Source: Colius striatus (lineage: Eukaryota > Chordata > Aves > Coliiformes > Coliidae). From it: a DNA stretch of 64,000 nt. The position numbers and the translations under genes are program-made. Below the pieces are notes generated by a model. The model saw only the letters and a program-made list of their open reading frames with translations, was not told where the DNA came from and did not search any database. Below are positions 1 through 12,780 of this stretch, piece after piece. Each line of letters opens with the position of its first letter. The stretch's first letter is position 1. The DNA lies in assembly GCF_028858725.1 (NCBI RefSeq), contig NC_084760.1:66903867-66967866 (forward strand), written 5' to 3'.

Positions 1-3000
1 AGCACAGTGCCTGAATCTTGACACAGCTAATAATTAAGGGCTTAAATCTCAAAGGGTTTTTGCATGGTTCATGTCTGGCATGCATACAGAAAGATCACAT
101 TCTCGGGTAGCTCCTCTCTGAATTTTTAGCAAAGGCTAGGACGTTGCAGTGATAAAAGCCAAGAGACTTCCAGGATGGAGTTTTTGTGCATTCCCTCTAA
201 AACTGACTTATTTTAGTGGAGTTTGAAGGCCACAAGAGTATAGACTGTGCTGTAATTGTGCATGTGTAGGAGTTCTTAATCTAGTCTGTGGCAATGGTTG
301 GATTTTTTTCTTTAAAGTTAATTCTGATCTAATTACTTCACTCACTCAAAACTAAAATGAATGATAAAGCAAACACAAATAATCCAAACGGCTACATTGA
401 TACTTAAAAAGTTGTGTGCGTACATGTGTAGATATGTATGAGTATATATACACACATGTACATACAACTTTATGCTTTGACTTAAGAATGTATCAGCTCT
501 GAATATTATTTGCTGTGCTTCTGGTATTTAGATGAGGCTTTTTCTAGCCTGTTGAAGTACTGCTATTTTCTTGCTCTTTCCTCAAAAAATAAAAAGCATG
601 ATGTTTGGCATAACTTTTTTATGTTGTGTGGATTTTAATTTACCATTTCTCTGAATCCAAATCCTCTGCCCTTCTGAAACCCCCTTCCCCCTAAAAAACC
701 CAGAAGTAGTCGTGGCCTCTGGACTGAAGCAAGCATTTCTTGTATTACAGTGAAAAAGGTGCTGCCTGCCTATGTTTGGAATTGGAATTTAGAAGTTGTG
801 TGTTAATTGGATTTAACTTGTTTTCGAATTCAACAGAGAAAATCCCGTCTCTAAAAGAACTAAAGATTCTGTTTTCCTTACACAGTGCCATTCATTCACA
901 GTCCTGGCAGTGAGAAAGGACTTGGGCAGAATTCACAGGACTTTCTCTTACATAAATGACACTTAAAATGCAAAATTTGTTATGTTTCAAGTTTTTATGC
1001 AGCATGCCTGTGTGTTGGGGAACGTGGAATGTTTGTCTGGTATTTGCTGTATCAAGAGAAGCATAAAAGTCTTAAGGCATCACTCCACAACGTTGTCTAC
1101 ACTAAAAAAAAAGGATGGATTAGGACTTGCTAAGTTTTCAGTACTTTGTCCCTTTTAATAACTTCTCTCCATGCAAGGAGTCTATCTAAGGCAAATTCAA
1201 ACGTTGTGAAGGCTGACTAGCCTAGACAAAGGTGTTAAAACCAGTATATGTATTATTAAGTCAGTAAGCAGTTGTTTCAGAGGCAGATTTCTCTGCCTGG
1301 TGCTTCAGCTGTGAGCTGTACCTCTTTACCACATTATGACAACATGAAGTGAGGAAACTGCACTGAAAGAGGTGCTTGTTGAGAAAGCGTAGCTTAGATA
1401 CTGAGTAATTGTTACATGCAGCTTCAAGTCAAGGTTTGGTTGTGTGCATGACAGAACAAGCTGTGTTACTATAAAAAAGTTGCTGCCCTTGGTCCAAACC
1501 ACATACCAACAACAATCCCTTTCCCATTTTTACTCCATAACCCCAACTTAAATTACACATAAATTTTAAGGATATCTTTTCAGAGTATAAGGAAAAAACT
1601 TCTTGAAAGCTTCCCTACCATGGGTAATTCTTCTCTGGCCTTTCTCTAGAGAGCCTGCAATGTGGCAAAGCTGTTAGAGCTAGCACAGACCTAATAATAC
1701 CTTATTTCTATTAAATTATTTTTTTTAACAACCCTCATTTTACTGCTATGACTACTATACAGTCATTACATTACAGTCTACTCCCTTGAAAATGCTCTTA
1801 GCCTACAAAAAGAGGAGTGTCTGGAAGAAGTGCTCCACTTTGGAGAAAGTGGGTGTCATAAAAAATGGATGGCTGGCACTCTGACAGCTCTAACAGATGC
1901 GCATTTAGGTTCAGCTTCAGCTCCCAGTTGGCCCTATTGATTTTAGTGGGGATGGACTTTGAAGCAGGAATCTTGTCCCTGAAATCATAATGGCTGCCTC
2001 GTCTCTTTAAGAGTTGCACAGTATCTACCCTGAGATAGAAGAGGTATTCAAATACACACTACAAATGTTTTCAAAGGTACTGTTTTGTCATGCTGTGAAA
2101 TGCTCAATCATCATTCAAATAACTCATAAAAAAGATGGGTTTTGATTCAAAGCAACAGTTTTCCAATAAAGGTGTGGTAAAAATATGCTGTTTATGGGTC
2201 GCTTGGACTTGGGTGCTCACTGAAGTTGAGTTTTTTAATATAAACATTAGTCCTGTGAAATTGGAAGACTAGGAGAAAGGTTATGCAAAAACATAGTATT
2301 TGTAATGAATTTAGTTCCTAATCATAGGTAACCAGATCATTTTGAGTGACCTTTTTAAAAAAAAATTACATTTTCTTGTAAAGAAGATGATTTGTAAAAC
2401 ATTAAATGCAACAAAAAAGAGTAGCAAAACCCCAGCATCTTTAAAACAGTGATCCACTTAGTACCTATTTGTAAACCTAAGGTCTTGCCTCACATTTAGT
2501 CTGGTTCCTAAGGGAAACAAAGACTCTGTGGTGACTATCCACACATTTTCTGTCAGTCTGCTACAAACCACATCTGATAGAAGTCGGAAAGCTGGTCTGT
2601 TTTTACAGACCATGTAAAAAGTAGCATCTGGAGGAGGAGAGAGACTTACTGCCGCTCCCAGGGACAGGATCATGGGTAAAACTCACATCTTGATTTCTGC
2701 TTGGCCACCCATCAGCCAGAAAGCAAAAGCTGGGCGGTCACCATATCTTCCACGATGCGATGCTGGGTGCCAGTGGGTGGCGTGAGGAGGAGGAGGTGAG
2801 AGTCTTCAGCACTTCTGGTGAGTGAAGATGAGAAGTGCACAAGGGGCCTCATGAAGATCCTGGGTGTTGCCTTTGGGACTAAATGGGATGCTGGAAGGGT
2901 TGAGGTATGTCACAGTTTCTGGAGGCTGGAGCTTGGTACAATTCGGAAGGAGGTGCTGAGGTCTTGAGATATATGTTGATTAAGATCCCATGTTTCATTA

Positions 3001-6000
3001 GTTCTACTGCAGACAGCTTGGGGTTGTTTTTTATGGCCTTCTTCAACCTGTTTTAGAGTCTGGGTATGCGCCACTTGTCATGTATTTTTATCCTTACAGT
3101 CATTTGTTGGAGTTGCACAGTTTTGCTTGACTGGAGAGAACATGTTTTATTTGCCTTGCTGCCTAGCTGAAGTCATTCATTTTGCCTGTGGGATCAGGTT
3201 GCTCTGAGGGCAAGGAGAACTCATTCCCCCACTCTCTAGTTCAGCTGACTGCTGGGGAGGAATGTGAAATAGGATGATTAAACGGGTATGTGCCAAAGAG
3301 AACCCTATCAACAGGGCTTTTCTTCTCCAATGTGCAGCTTTGTCTTCTCCTGGTTTTGGGATGCCTGCTTGTGAGCATACATTACCAAAGCAGTTCATAC
3401 TCCTTTTCATGTACTGCATACATTTTCTTGGAAAACAACTCCACAGAAGTACATTTTTCCATCCATTGTTACCTTTGGTTTATGTGAATTTACTAAATTT
3501 AACTCTAGACAACACTTGCATGAATTAAGGAAATTACTTGATTGTGTTCTTAGCAAACCAGTTAAAAGTTCTGTCTTACTTGCAAACTCATCTCATGCTG
3601 GTTTAACATTTTCTGATAGTTTCGAAGCTCCCTAAACTATGTGCTAGTTTTCTAACCGGCTGTTCAATGATCCTAGCAACTCCAACTCCACAAGTAGCTT
3701 TGCAAACATCCAGGGTCTGCTGCAAGGACTATCTTCTGCTCTGAAGAAGAACCTGGGGGTCTCTGCAGACCTGTCTGTGCACAGTGACAAACCCTCCCAA
3801 GCTGAGGTGATCTGGAAGAGCTGAGGTTGCCCCACAAAAGTCAGATGTGCTCCAGGGCAGGTATGATGGGTTAGACCATAGGTGAGGCTCAATGTGTGCA
3901 AGGAAGCAGTGGGATCAGGAAGGAGTTCTCACTACAGATGGACAAATGGTCTTCTGTAACAGTTTGTCATTTGTAACAGAGGAGCTTGTAGGGGATGAAT
4001 ATTCATTGCAGAAGTCTGTCTCCCTTACTGTTTTAGCAGCCTTTCATCCTTTCTATTCAGGAAAATTCATTAGATGAATGTGGAAGCATCCAGCCCTGAG
4101 TAATGAAGCCCGCATCTGATTTCAGAGGAATGTGCTTTTAGCAGTAGAATGTACATTTTTCAGATAAGGTTGGTATGCAATTTGGAGACAAATCCATTTG
4201 CTATTGAAATACACAGGCTTGTGATTATTTCAGCTCTTCACTGAACTTGTGCCACGGGTTTTAAATGCCTTCATGCTAAGACATTATTAAGATAATGTCG
4301 TCAAGGAATGTAATCCTTGAGAATTCCTTAATTTAAAATGAGACGAGAAATTCTATTCAAATCGAGGATTACTGGAATACGAAAAAATGTGACCAAGGCA
4401 GACTGCTTAGAATTATTAGTGCAAAGACAGTTCACTTCTGTGTCAAACCACTGCCTTCAATTCATGCTAGCAGAAGTAGTTCAGTCCTCCTCATAGTGCT
4501 AACTGCTCTTTCAGAAATCACAGGCGTTTCCTCCATGGGTCAGAAATGTCCCTGTGATTATCTGGCTAGACACATGAGTAAGAGTGTGAGAGCTCATTTT
4601 GTCTCAGGATACCAGGCACTGTCACAAACAATAAAGCTGCCTGTCTGAACCTTACAGCTCTTGCTTAAATTCGTCTGACTTGTCAAACACCAGAACCTTT
4701 TAAATCATTTACAAAAAGGCAACATAATAAGGTCATTACTTCAGCTGTAAAAGCACTAAGACAATAGGGAGAGTACATTTTGTTGGTTTTCCTCTCAACC
4801 CTTTACGATCTCGGTGTCTTTGGTTTAAGTGAAATCTGGAATTTAACAAAAGCCTGTAGCACTAATTATTTGTACTGAAAGCCCTCACAGCCTACAATTT
4901 TGTTAGTGTTGCTCAAGCTTGAACTACAAATTTCAAGCAGGGCATACGGAGGCTAATTATCAAGGAGTGATGCAAAGTTTTATACAGGTAAAGTACAAGC
5001 TTAAACAGGACCATAGTTCTGATTTGTGCCATTACTACTAAATAACGTCACAGGCTGCTCATATAATGGAATGCAATTGTTTTTTATATGCTACATGAGA
5101 CAAAAGCTAAACTACTGAAATATTAAAATAGTTGCTTGGTGTCAGGGAAGGACATTTTGTTAGAATCAAATCAAAGAAAAATAATACATCAAATCAGAGT
5201 GAAAATTAACTTCTCACAGCACTAGAATAGCAAAGTCCTGTTACCATTTGGGTTTTATCCTGTACAAGCACAGCATGTCTATATTCTCTCCAAGAATCTC
5301 AATATTCCTTTTTCTTCTGTTTACTGTTGTACAATTACAAAGTCTTGGCTTGTACATTGGAATTACCTTTGCTCTTTCTGACTGATACTAGGTCATGTTG
5401 CTCAAACTGGAGAAGCATTTCCTTAAATGCTTTGCATAATACAAGATAACCTGTAGAGAGAAATGGGATATATAGCACCTATTCACTGTATAATTTATAC
5501 CTCTGAGCATTTTTAGAAGAGGAAAGACATTTATGAACAAAGCCTTAGTGTATTTTGGGGTCCATCATTGCACAGCCATTGCGCTTGCATAAGGGATTAA
5601 ATGTAATGATAAATGAGAGGTAGAAATTTAGGTGATCTCTGTGGGGAAGAAGGAATTCGGTTTTATGCCTGTCTTTTACCCTATCTCAAGTCCTTTTCCC
5701 TAGGATTTGCTTGATGTCTGAGTTTTCATATGTAAATAGATTTGTCTTGTCTCCAGTGCTTTATGTGGTTACACAATAGGACTTTTTTTCCCCTTGCACC
5801 ACTTATCACCAGCCAGTCATTCAAAAAGTCCTTTCTGTTTCTGTTGCAAATGCCAAACTGTTCTGTGCTTTCAGTGTCACTCCTTCTCACTGAGAATATA
5901 ACTATCTTCTGTGCTCTCAAATGCAGGTGTGTAGGGACAGAATGCATCAATCACTATTAGAGAAGCCAAGCATATCTCACTCTTACCGCAGACATTAATT

Positions 6001-6141
6001 TGTAGGACTGTCAGCTTAAAAGTGTGACGACTATGGAAATTAACACTACAATTTCTTTGGCAAATTAGAAGGGAGTTGGTACAGATGTGTTCATTCTCCA
6101 GGAACAGAGATCTCAATTTACCATAACCATTCTCTCATTCT
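1..6141. other. Intergenic, no gene recognised
   Basis: Every frame is short and broken. Position 588-593 is a plus-strand AATAAA followed by GT-rich sequence, which could end a gene entering from the left; in mammals FAM89A converges on ARV1, but no FAM89A coding exon is visible. A local G+C-richer patch at about 2,690-2,850 has no recognised content. Confidence 0.6.
409..470. repeat. Imperfect palindrome with TA/TG-rich loop
   Basis: Arms 409-429 and 452-470 are reverse complements apart from a small gap; 420-429 and 452-461 match perfectly over 10 bases (GTACATGTGT/ACACATGTAC). The loop is TA/TG rich, so a microsatellite origin is likely. Confidence 0.6.
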
Positions 6142-6232
6142 CAGAATTCATAGGATTACAGAATCATGGAATGGTTGGGGTTGAAAGAAACCTTAAAGAT
6201 CATCTAGTCCAGCCCCCCTGCCACAGGCTTTC
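6142..6232 (-). mobile_element. CR1 LINE 3'-end fragment
   Basis: Starts with the CR1 terminal repeat in reverse (ATAGGATTACAGAATCATGG) and continues with the conserved GGTTGGGGTTGAAAGAAACC and GATCATCTAGTCCAGCCCCC segments. Roughly the last 90 bases of the element, inserted antisense to the plus strand. Confidence 0.85.
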
Positions 6233-9200
6233 ATTTCTGCTACAGTGAACTGCTTTCATTTGTAGGCAGTGATTACATTTTTGTTCAGTGTTTCATCCAG
6301 CGTGTAACTCCTTACACAAAGCCTGTAGTAGATCTGAAGAGCTAGAGTCAGCGTTGTTTATTAAAAAGTCTTAAATGTTTTGCAGTCCTACTGCCAAGGA
6401 ACCTGTTGCTGGCTTAGCAAGGCTGTTGCAGGGGGCAGGAGGGAATTAGAAGTATGCAACCTGGAGAATAAAAGTATCGGACACAAACTTAGTAAAAGAT
6501 GAAGCCACTATCTTCACTATCTTCTCAATTAAAGTCTTACATTTTAATTAAATCTCATTACTTGAATAAATGTTCATAACTGAAAAGCAACTGGGCGTCA
6601 AACTGCCACTGCACACAGTAAGAGGTGAGAGCTCTCCTAATTTGGGAAAGGCAGCTTAGCTTTGGTCTCTCAGAGCCAGGATCTCTGCCTGCCAGTGAAA
6701 ACATCTGTCAAGAGTGTCCATCCAGCCTAACAGCTGGAGGAAGGACCAAATGACCTCCGGGTTCACTTTTGGCCCATCCAATCCCATGAAAAGAAAACTG
6801 TTCCCAACGGCGGCAGCAGAGGCAGCTGCCAGCTCAGGACAAAGGTCTGAGCCTTCAGGAGCAGCTGCTGCGAGGAGTTTAGAGGAGCCAGCACTTTTCA
6901 GTAGAATAGCATGAAATTACAGACAGCGCCTTCCCCCCTGCCATTATAGCAAGGAAGGATCTGCACATGAGGGCTTCCTGTTTTGCTGTCCTGTCAGGGC
7001 ATATTGTAGAGGATTAAAAACGCCTCTTTGAACATTCTCTCAAAGCACTCCTGCAGCTGAATTACATTAGCAACATCAGGCTGGCATTTTTAAAAATGAA
7101 AGCAGATGAGTAACAATGAGGAAAGGGAGACATGATCTGTATGTGTTTGTGATGCTGTTTTATCAGAGACATGACAGTCTTTTCTTTTCCTTTTAAAACT
7201 GATACAATCTGTCCTGTATAGTCAAACTATTGTGAAGATAAAGTGCCTTTCTCCCAGGTGGCCTTTTCTTTCTGTGCAGGACCTTTGTATTGTCAGGAGC
7301 TGCACAATTACAGACATAAGGCAGAAAATGCACAGGCTCTAAGAACAGGATTAATCTTCCTTCTCTCTCCATCTACACACATATACCACACACCATTTAG
7401 ATAAACTGCACAATCCCATTGAGCAAGAATGTTTTTAGGGAAAAATGCACTTGAACTAAGTGTAAAATAAAGTTTGAAAAGATGCGAGTTTTAATACAAA
7501 CTAAGTCTTGTCATGTGGTTATGTAAAGCAACCAACGAAAGGTTTTGAATAATCTGACCATCCTTGATAAAAAAAAAGTCTTCACTAACCAGTGTCTTAT
7601 TTTCATTTTGCTGTTTCCTGGGACAGAATAAGTAAGACATAGATTATGTTTTCTTTGCTGTGCAACTCACTTGTCATTTCCACACTAAGCAGGAGAAACA
7701 TCCTCATAGGGAAATAGATTCCTGATGTTGAAAAAATCGATAAGAAGTACACTCAAAGCAACACGTTCACTTTTGCTCCTTCTCTTGCAAGTTGAAGCCA
7801 TTTTTTCTGGTGCTGGTATTTGGCACTTCATTATGGAGTGGATGCTCCCCATGGAGAATATTTTCTTCCTAGTTATTATTACACTTTTGTTGGCTTTTGA
7901 TTTCTGGTCATCAAAAGAATGCTGTAGTCCTACTGAGAGGAAAAAGATGCTATCTCTCCTGTAGCCAAGACACCACGTGGCAGTGGCTTTGAAGGTTAGA
8001 AACAAAGCTTTCTACCAGAAGCAAAGTGAGAGACCAAAGAAGGGATCAAAGTTTAGGAGTGATGCCTCTATGACAGCATCGGATGCACTACGGCTTGCAT
8101 GGCAGGGAATCACTATAAAGGTAACACCCACAGAGGCTTACAGAGCGAATTAGCGCACTTGAGAAGAGAGTACAAGGTGAGTAGAGGCACTTCTGTGTTC
8201 CTGAGATACTGTGTTCTTGTTTAAATTTGTGCAACGTTACTGGATTCATTTACTGAAAAGATACGAATGGTTTGTAGTATTTTCTGTAAAACCAATTTTT
8301 ATGCAATACTTCCCTGGGCTTTCTGCCTCAAAGCCTCAAACTGTCAAATAAGATAACTTAATTTGCCTTTAAGATACTGAAAGTAAGATTGATTAGTGTG
8401 CCAGCTCCCTCCTCTCCAAATTTTTTAACCAATTTCACATTTATTTTGCCACACAGCAGCTGCCCTATTCATGATAAGGCATTAATGATTTGCTGTATAT
8501 TCCCTTGAAAGTCTTCAGATATGTATGTTACAGAACTGTATCTCAACAAGGGTCAGAATTAAAGCTTAACAAAGACTTTAAACGTGTCGCTTTCAGTACT
8601 CACACTCTCTGGCTGTTTCAATATGTGATATGTTTCAATATGGTGTTGACTAGCTCCTAGCAACCTGCAGCTGAAAAGTCTTAATGTTTTTCATCTTTTT
8701 AAGCACACATGGACTAATTAATTATCCTCCAAATCCTGTGATGGTGGAGGTAGGATCATTTTATGGAAGCACACATGTGATTTAGTCAAGGTTGAAGTAG
8801 TAAGGCAGTCTTATAGGCAGGATTAGGATTCAGGTCTTAATTCAGGTCCCCACTCTCCTGCTCAAATAGTTGTGGCAGGCACTTGTGTGCAGCTTATAGA
8901 CAACAGTTCTTTTGACTAAAAATGTACTCAGAATTACAGTTAGAGATTATAAGAAATTGTGGGGGCCATCTGGATTTATTTCTGCAGGAGCCAGCACATG
9001 CACAAACTGAATTCACACTCTTATGCAACTACACAAAGGAATTCAAACCACATTTTTACCCAGTGGGAAAAAACCAAACCAAAACAAACCCAAACAGGAT
9101 CTATTATCCTAGTGAACAGCACTTAAAACACCGGCAGTTATTTCCTAGCTGCTTTGCAGGCCTGCCATTTATCTATGCAGGGCTCAGAAGAGCTTTACAA

Positions 9201-10415
9201 ATTTAGGACAGCAGATGATGTTTAGGAAAAAAGATTTTACAAAGCTCCTCATGTTCAGATCTTCTTTCTAGTCCCCTCTGTAATACAGTAAGCATTACTG
9301 GAAAGGCTAAGAAGGTCAAAACAGCCTTATAAGAGGCAGAAGGGAAAGCAGGAATCTCGTTACATACACTTTCCTTCAAATTCTGATGACAGCAGCCCAG
9401 GTTTCAAGTTACTTCAGCAACAAAATTCCTATTGATTTTTAGCAGTGAAAGAATGCATTTGTTTTGTCTTTTGTCACATGAATTCTCTCTGAGCTTAGCA
9501 AGGCTACTCAGAATAATCCCAGTTTGCAAGACTGCTCATTTCTTAAAATGCTGTGCTAAAATAATTTGCATTTTATGGCTTTCATAGTGTAGATATTGAG
9601 TTGATCTTGATACCAAGTCACCAAAACAAGTATTTTGTGACCTGATTTTCATCCCTAACTTCACTCTAAACATTTCTCCAAACTGATAGTGAACATTAAT
9701 TTTTAAAACTTGAATTTGTGATTTTACAAAACAAAAGTTAATCAAAGCATATGTACCTTCTAGTGCTTTCACGCTCCTTTCAGCTTTGGAAACAGTACTG
9801 CTTTAACTTTGCAACTCCAGGTGGCACTGTGGTGCTTAACGCGACCCAACTCTGGGAGAGCCTATGGATTGCACAAGCATGCAAGCTCCTGAAAAACAAT
9901 GACTTTCTTGTTTTATGTGGAATCAGCTGCTAATAGTTTTTCAGTGCAGATGTCCTATTTTACTTTCATTTCGGTGAAGACTGGTCTAACAAACGGCAGT
10001 TTATATGCCTGAGATACGATGTGTCATGGAAGAAAGGACTTGCTTGTCTGTGCTCGCACGAGGTCACAAGAGTAGTAGCCCTTGCCTCCACCAGCATAAT
10101 GTAACGCAATACACAGCAATGCAGAATGAAGGGAGAAGCTGTGCAACAAGCAGAGTGACTAATTCTGTATCTCTACAATTGGTAATTCTGCTCATAAAAT
10201 GGTATTTTCAAGGATGGAGGACAAACCATTGAAGTAACGAGGTTATCGGTAACATGTCTATGAGACCCAGCAACTTCCCTGTTGGAAGACATCCTTTGCC
10301 ATTTCATGGTATCACTTAGACTATTACAAAAATGTCCACAATAAATGTTATTTTTCCTTCATGTTCACCCCTTGAAAACTTAGGAGGACATACATATGTT
10401 TGCTTAATCATATAC
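6233..10415. other. Intergenic, nothing firm
   Basis: No exon with convincing splice sites and coding character. A 66-codon open stretch at 6714-6914 is Ala/Ser/Pro rich but begins at GTG and matches nothing I know. Sequence at 7,000-8,200 contains a GTGAGT donor-like site at about 8,176 but no supported exon. Confidence 0.5.
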
Positions 10416-10690
10416 TCACATTCCAGCCTTCTGGGGAATCAGACAGTCATCCCAGTTTGGTGTCATCAGCAAACTTGCTGAGGGTACACTCTGTCCCCTC
10501 ATCCAGGTTGTTTTGAAGGTGTTGAACAAGACTGGCCCCAGAATCAATCCCTGTGGAACTACACCAGCCACAGGGCTCCAACTTGATTCTGTGCCACTGA
10601 TCACCACCCTCTGTGTTCTGTCACTCAGCCAGTTCTTGATCCACCTCACTGTCCACTCACAGTCTGTGCTGCCACTCAGTGACATGTCAA
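10416..10690 (-). mobile_element. CR1 reverse-transcriptase fragment (inverted half)
   Basis: Read on the minus strand it encodes a decayed CR1 RT segment: VRWIKNWLSDRTQRVVISGT, then PQGLILGPVLFN. It breaks just before the region that continues, on the opposite strand, at 10691. Confidence 0.8.
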
Positions 10691-10880
10691 CCAGCTTGAG
10701 AGTTGGGTGAGAAGGAATCTCATGAGTTTCAACAAGGAAAAGTGCTGAGTCCTGTACCTCAGGAAGAACAACCCCATGTACCAGTACAGGCTGGGGGTCG
10801 AACTGCTGGAGAGATCTGGGAGTACTGATTGATAAAAAACTAAACATGAGCCAGCAATGTGCCCTGGTGGCCAATTTTGA
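10691..10880 (+). mobile_element. CR1 reverse-transcriptase fragment (direct half)
   Basis: On the plus strand it reads the next part of the CR1 ORF with stops (ESWVRRNLMSFNKEKC, NPMYQYRLGVE), alignable by eye with 38,408-38,603. It is cut before the CR1 3' end. Confidence 0.8.
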
Positions 10881-12580
10881 AGAAGTCTGCCTGGCACCTA
10901 CATTCTCTTTTAACCCTTCCCAGCTTACACTGTCATTCTCCAACTTTGTATCCAGTAATTTATAAATACTTGTTACCTGACCTATGGACCTAAAGTTCCC
11001 AGCTCTCACTGCAGGATCACTAAACCATTGCTCAACCCAAGTCTGAATAACATCACTGGTTCTTCGTGCATTTCATCTGACAGAATTCTGGAGTTTGCTC
11101 CATAGGCCTATGATTTCCTAAGGGCCATGACATCCTTTTTGTTTCCAAGCAAAAGCCAAAGAGTTTACTTGGGTTCATTTGCAGGCTGTTATAGTTTTTT
11201 AATCCAAGTAAATCCTTTCCCATAAAGTTAATGCAACAATATATAAAAAGCAGGCTATTTGTCATACATCTTCCAGCACAGATGACTACTTCATTACAAA
11301 GAGTTTAGGAAAGAAGAGGAGCTCAAAAGACAAAAAGGAATAAAAGTGAGAGATGATTGTTTTAAACAGGCAGGACCTTAAAATAGTCTTGCTGCTCTCT
11401 GAAGCACCATATGGAACCCTTTTCCAAAGGTATAAAAAATGCACAACACACCTGCCTCCCCACACGAAGGACATCCTTAAGTTCCTCCTGGATTTATGAA
11501 ATACTACTGTATTTGTCATGTTAGTTCTGGTAAATGAGTAGCCATAAAAACACACAAGCCAATGCCCTACATTACTGGGCAATAATGATGGCTCTAAAGA
11601 CTGAGAACATGTACAAGACCTGCTTTTGTTCCACTGCTCTTTAGTTCATAATTTTCTTTTCCATCCTCAAAGACACTTAAGTACAGTGGTGTCTCCTGAG
11701 AGCATTACAAAGTGATATGTTACTACCAAATGTGACAAAATAGAAAATCATTTCTTCTTTCAGGATGTGTCCATGTCTACTCTAGGTCTTCTGAATAAAA
11801 CTCAGAAAACATCCTGAAAAAATTTTTCAAAATGCAAAATAAACTTTGAGAAAACTGTCCCCAAATAAAATGTATACACACTGTATTTACAATTTTGCTG
11901 CTCACTAGGTAATATTTACATCACATGTAATGCAAAATCTTCCCCTTGCATTAGTCACACTTAAATGTGCTCCACTTAGCCTTTTGACTCAAATCAGCGA
12001 ACAGAACAGACAAGAGAGAAATTTATGAGAAAAAAAACCATCTTCTTTGTATAATCATGAAAAAAAATCTAATCTAAGAGGAACAAACCAAAGCACCATG
12101 TTACATCATTAGAAAAACAAAACTGGTGGTACAAGGAATGTACATTTCCAGTGGAAGGACATAACAGAGTGGTGAGAAACTTTATCAGCTGCAATGATGA
12201 TTGGTTGTGCTATGATGAACTGAAAGCTGAGTAAAAGCTCAATGACAGCTACAACAATAAAGGAGGGTTTGGTTCAGCAAGCACCAGCATTTTCCTAGTT
12301 CATATTCTTCTGTCATCCTCTCTGCTGGAGCACAACTTCATTCCCTCTTAAATTCAAGGAGAGGAGGCAAATAAAAATGGGCAAGATCAGCATCCTTGGC
12401 GCTTTTCTAAAAGATCTACTGCTCTTTTCCCTTGCACAACCTCACTGTGAAGCCTGTGTTGCAACACCGTGTGCTGGTGTTGTGGGAGGAAGATGAGCAC
12501 CACTCAAAGCACCTTTAGCAACATCCTCTGCCCTTAAAAACTTTTTAAAAACACTATCTACCCAAATCTAATTATGTGAA
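10881..12580. other. Intergenic, nothing recognised
   Basis: AT-rich unique-looking sequence; the short open frames on both strands have no family resemblance. Confidence 0.5.
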
Positions 12581-12780
12581 TGTGGTGGTTTAGCCCTGGC
12601 TGGGTTCCAGGTGCCTACAAAGTCATAATATCACTACCTCTCCTAAACTGGACAGGACAGAGACAAATATGAGAGGTTTGTGAGTTGATGTAAGGACAGG
12701 GAGATTGCTCAGCAATTAGCATCACAGGCAAAACAGACTCAACCTGGGGAGAAAAGAGTTTAATTTGTTAATGAACCAAA
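12581..12780. mobile_element. LTR fragment, avian endogenous retrovirus type
   Basis: Begins TGTGGTGGTTTAGCCCTGGC and contains GGCAAAACAGACTC followed by TTTAATTTGTTA, features shared with the longer element at 27116-28091. Only the first 200 bases remain; the far edge is approximate. No retroviral coding sequence is attached. Confidence 0.65.

Noticed and set aside
6714-6914. Open frame rich in Ala and Ser
   Set aside because: Starts at GTG, has no flanking splice pattern I trust and no recognised homologue. Kept only as a remark in the intergenic entry.
7685-8005. Overlapping open frames on both strands with hydrophobic translations
   Set aside because: Hydrophobicity follows from T-rich codons; no splice sites in compatible phase, no family match.
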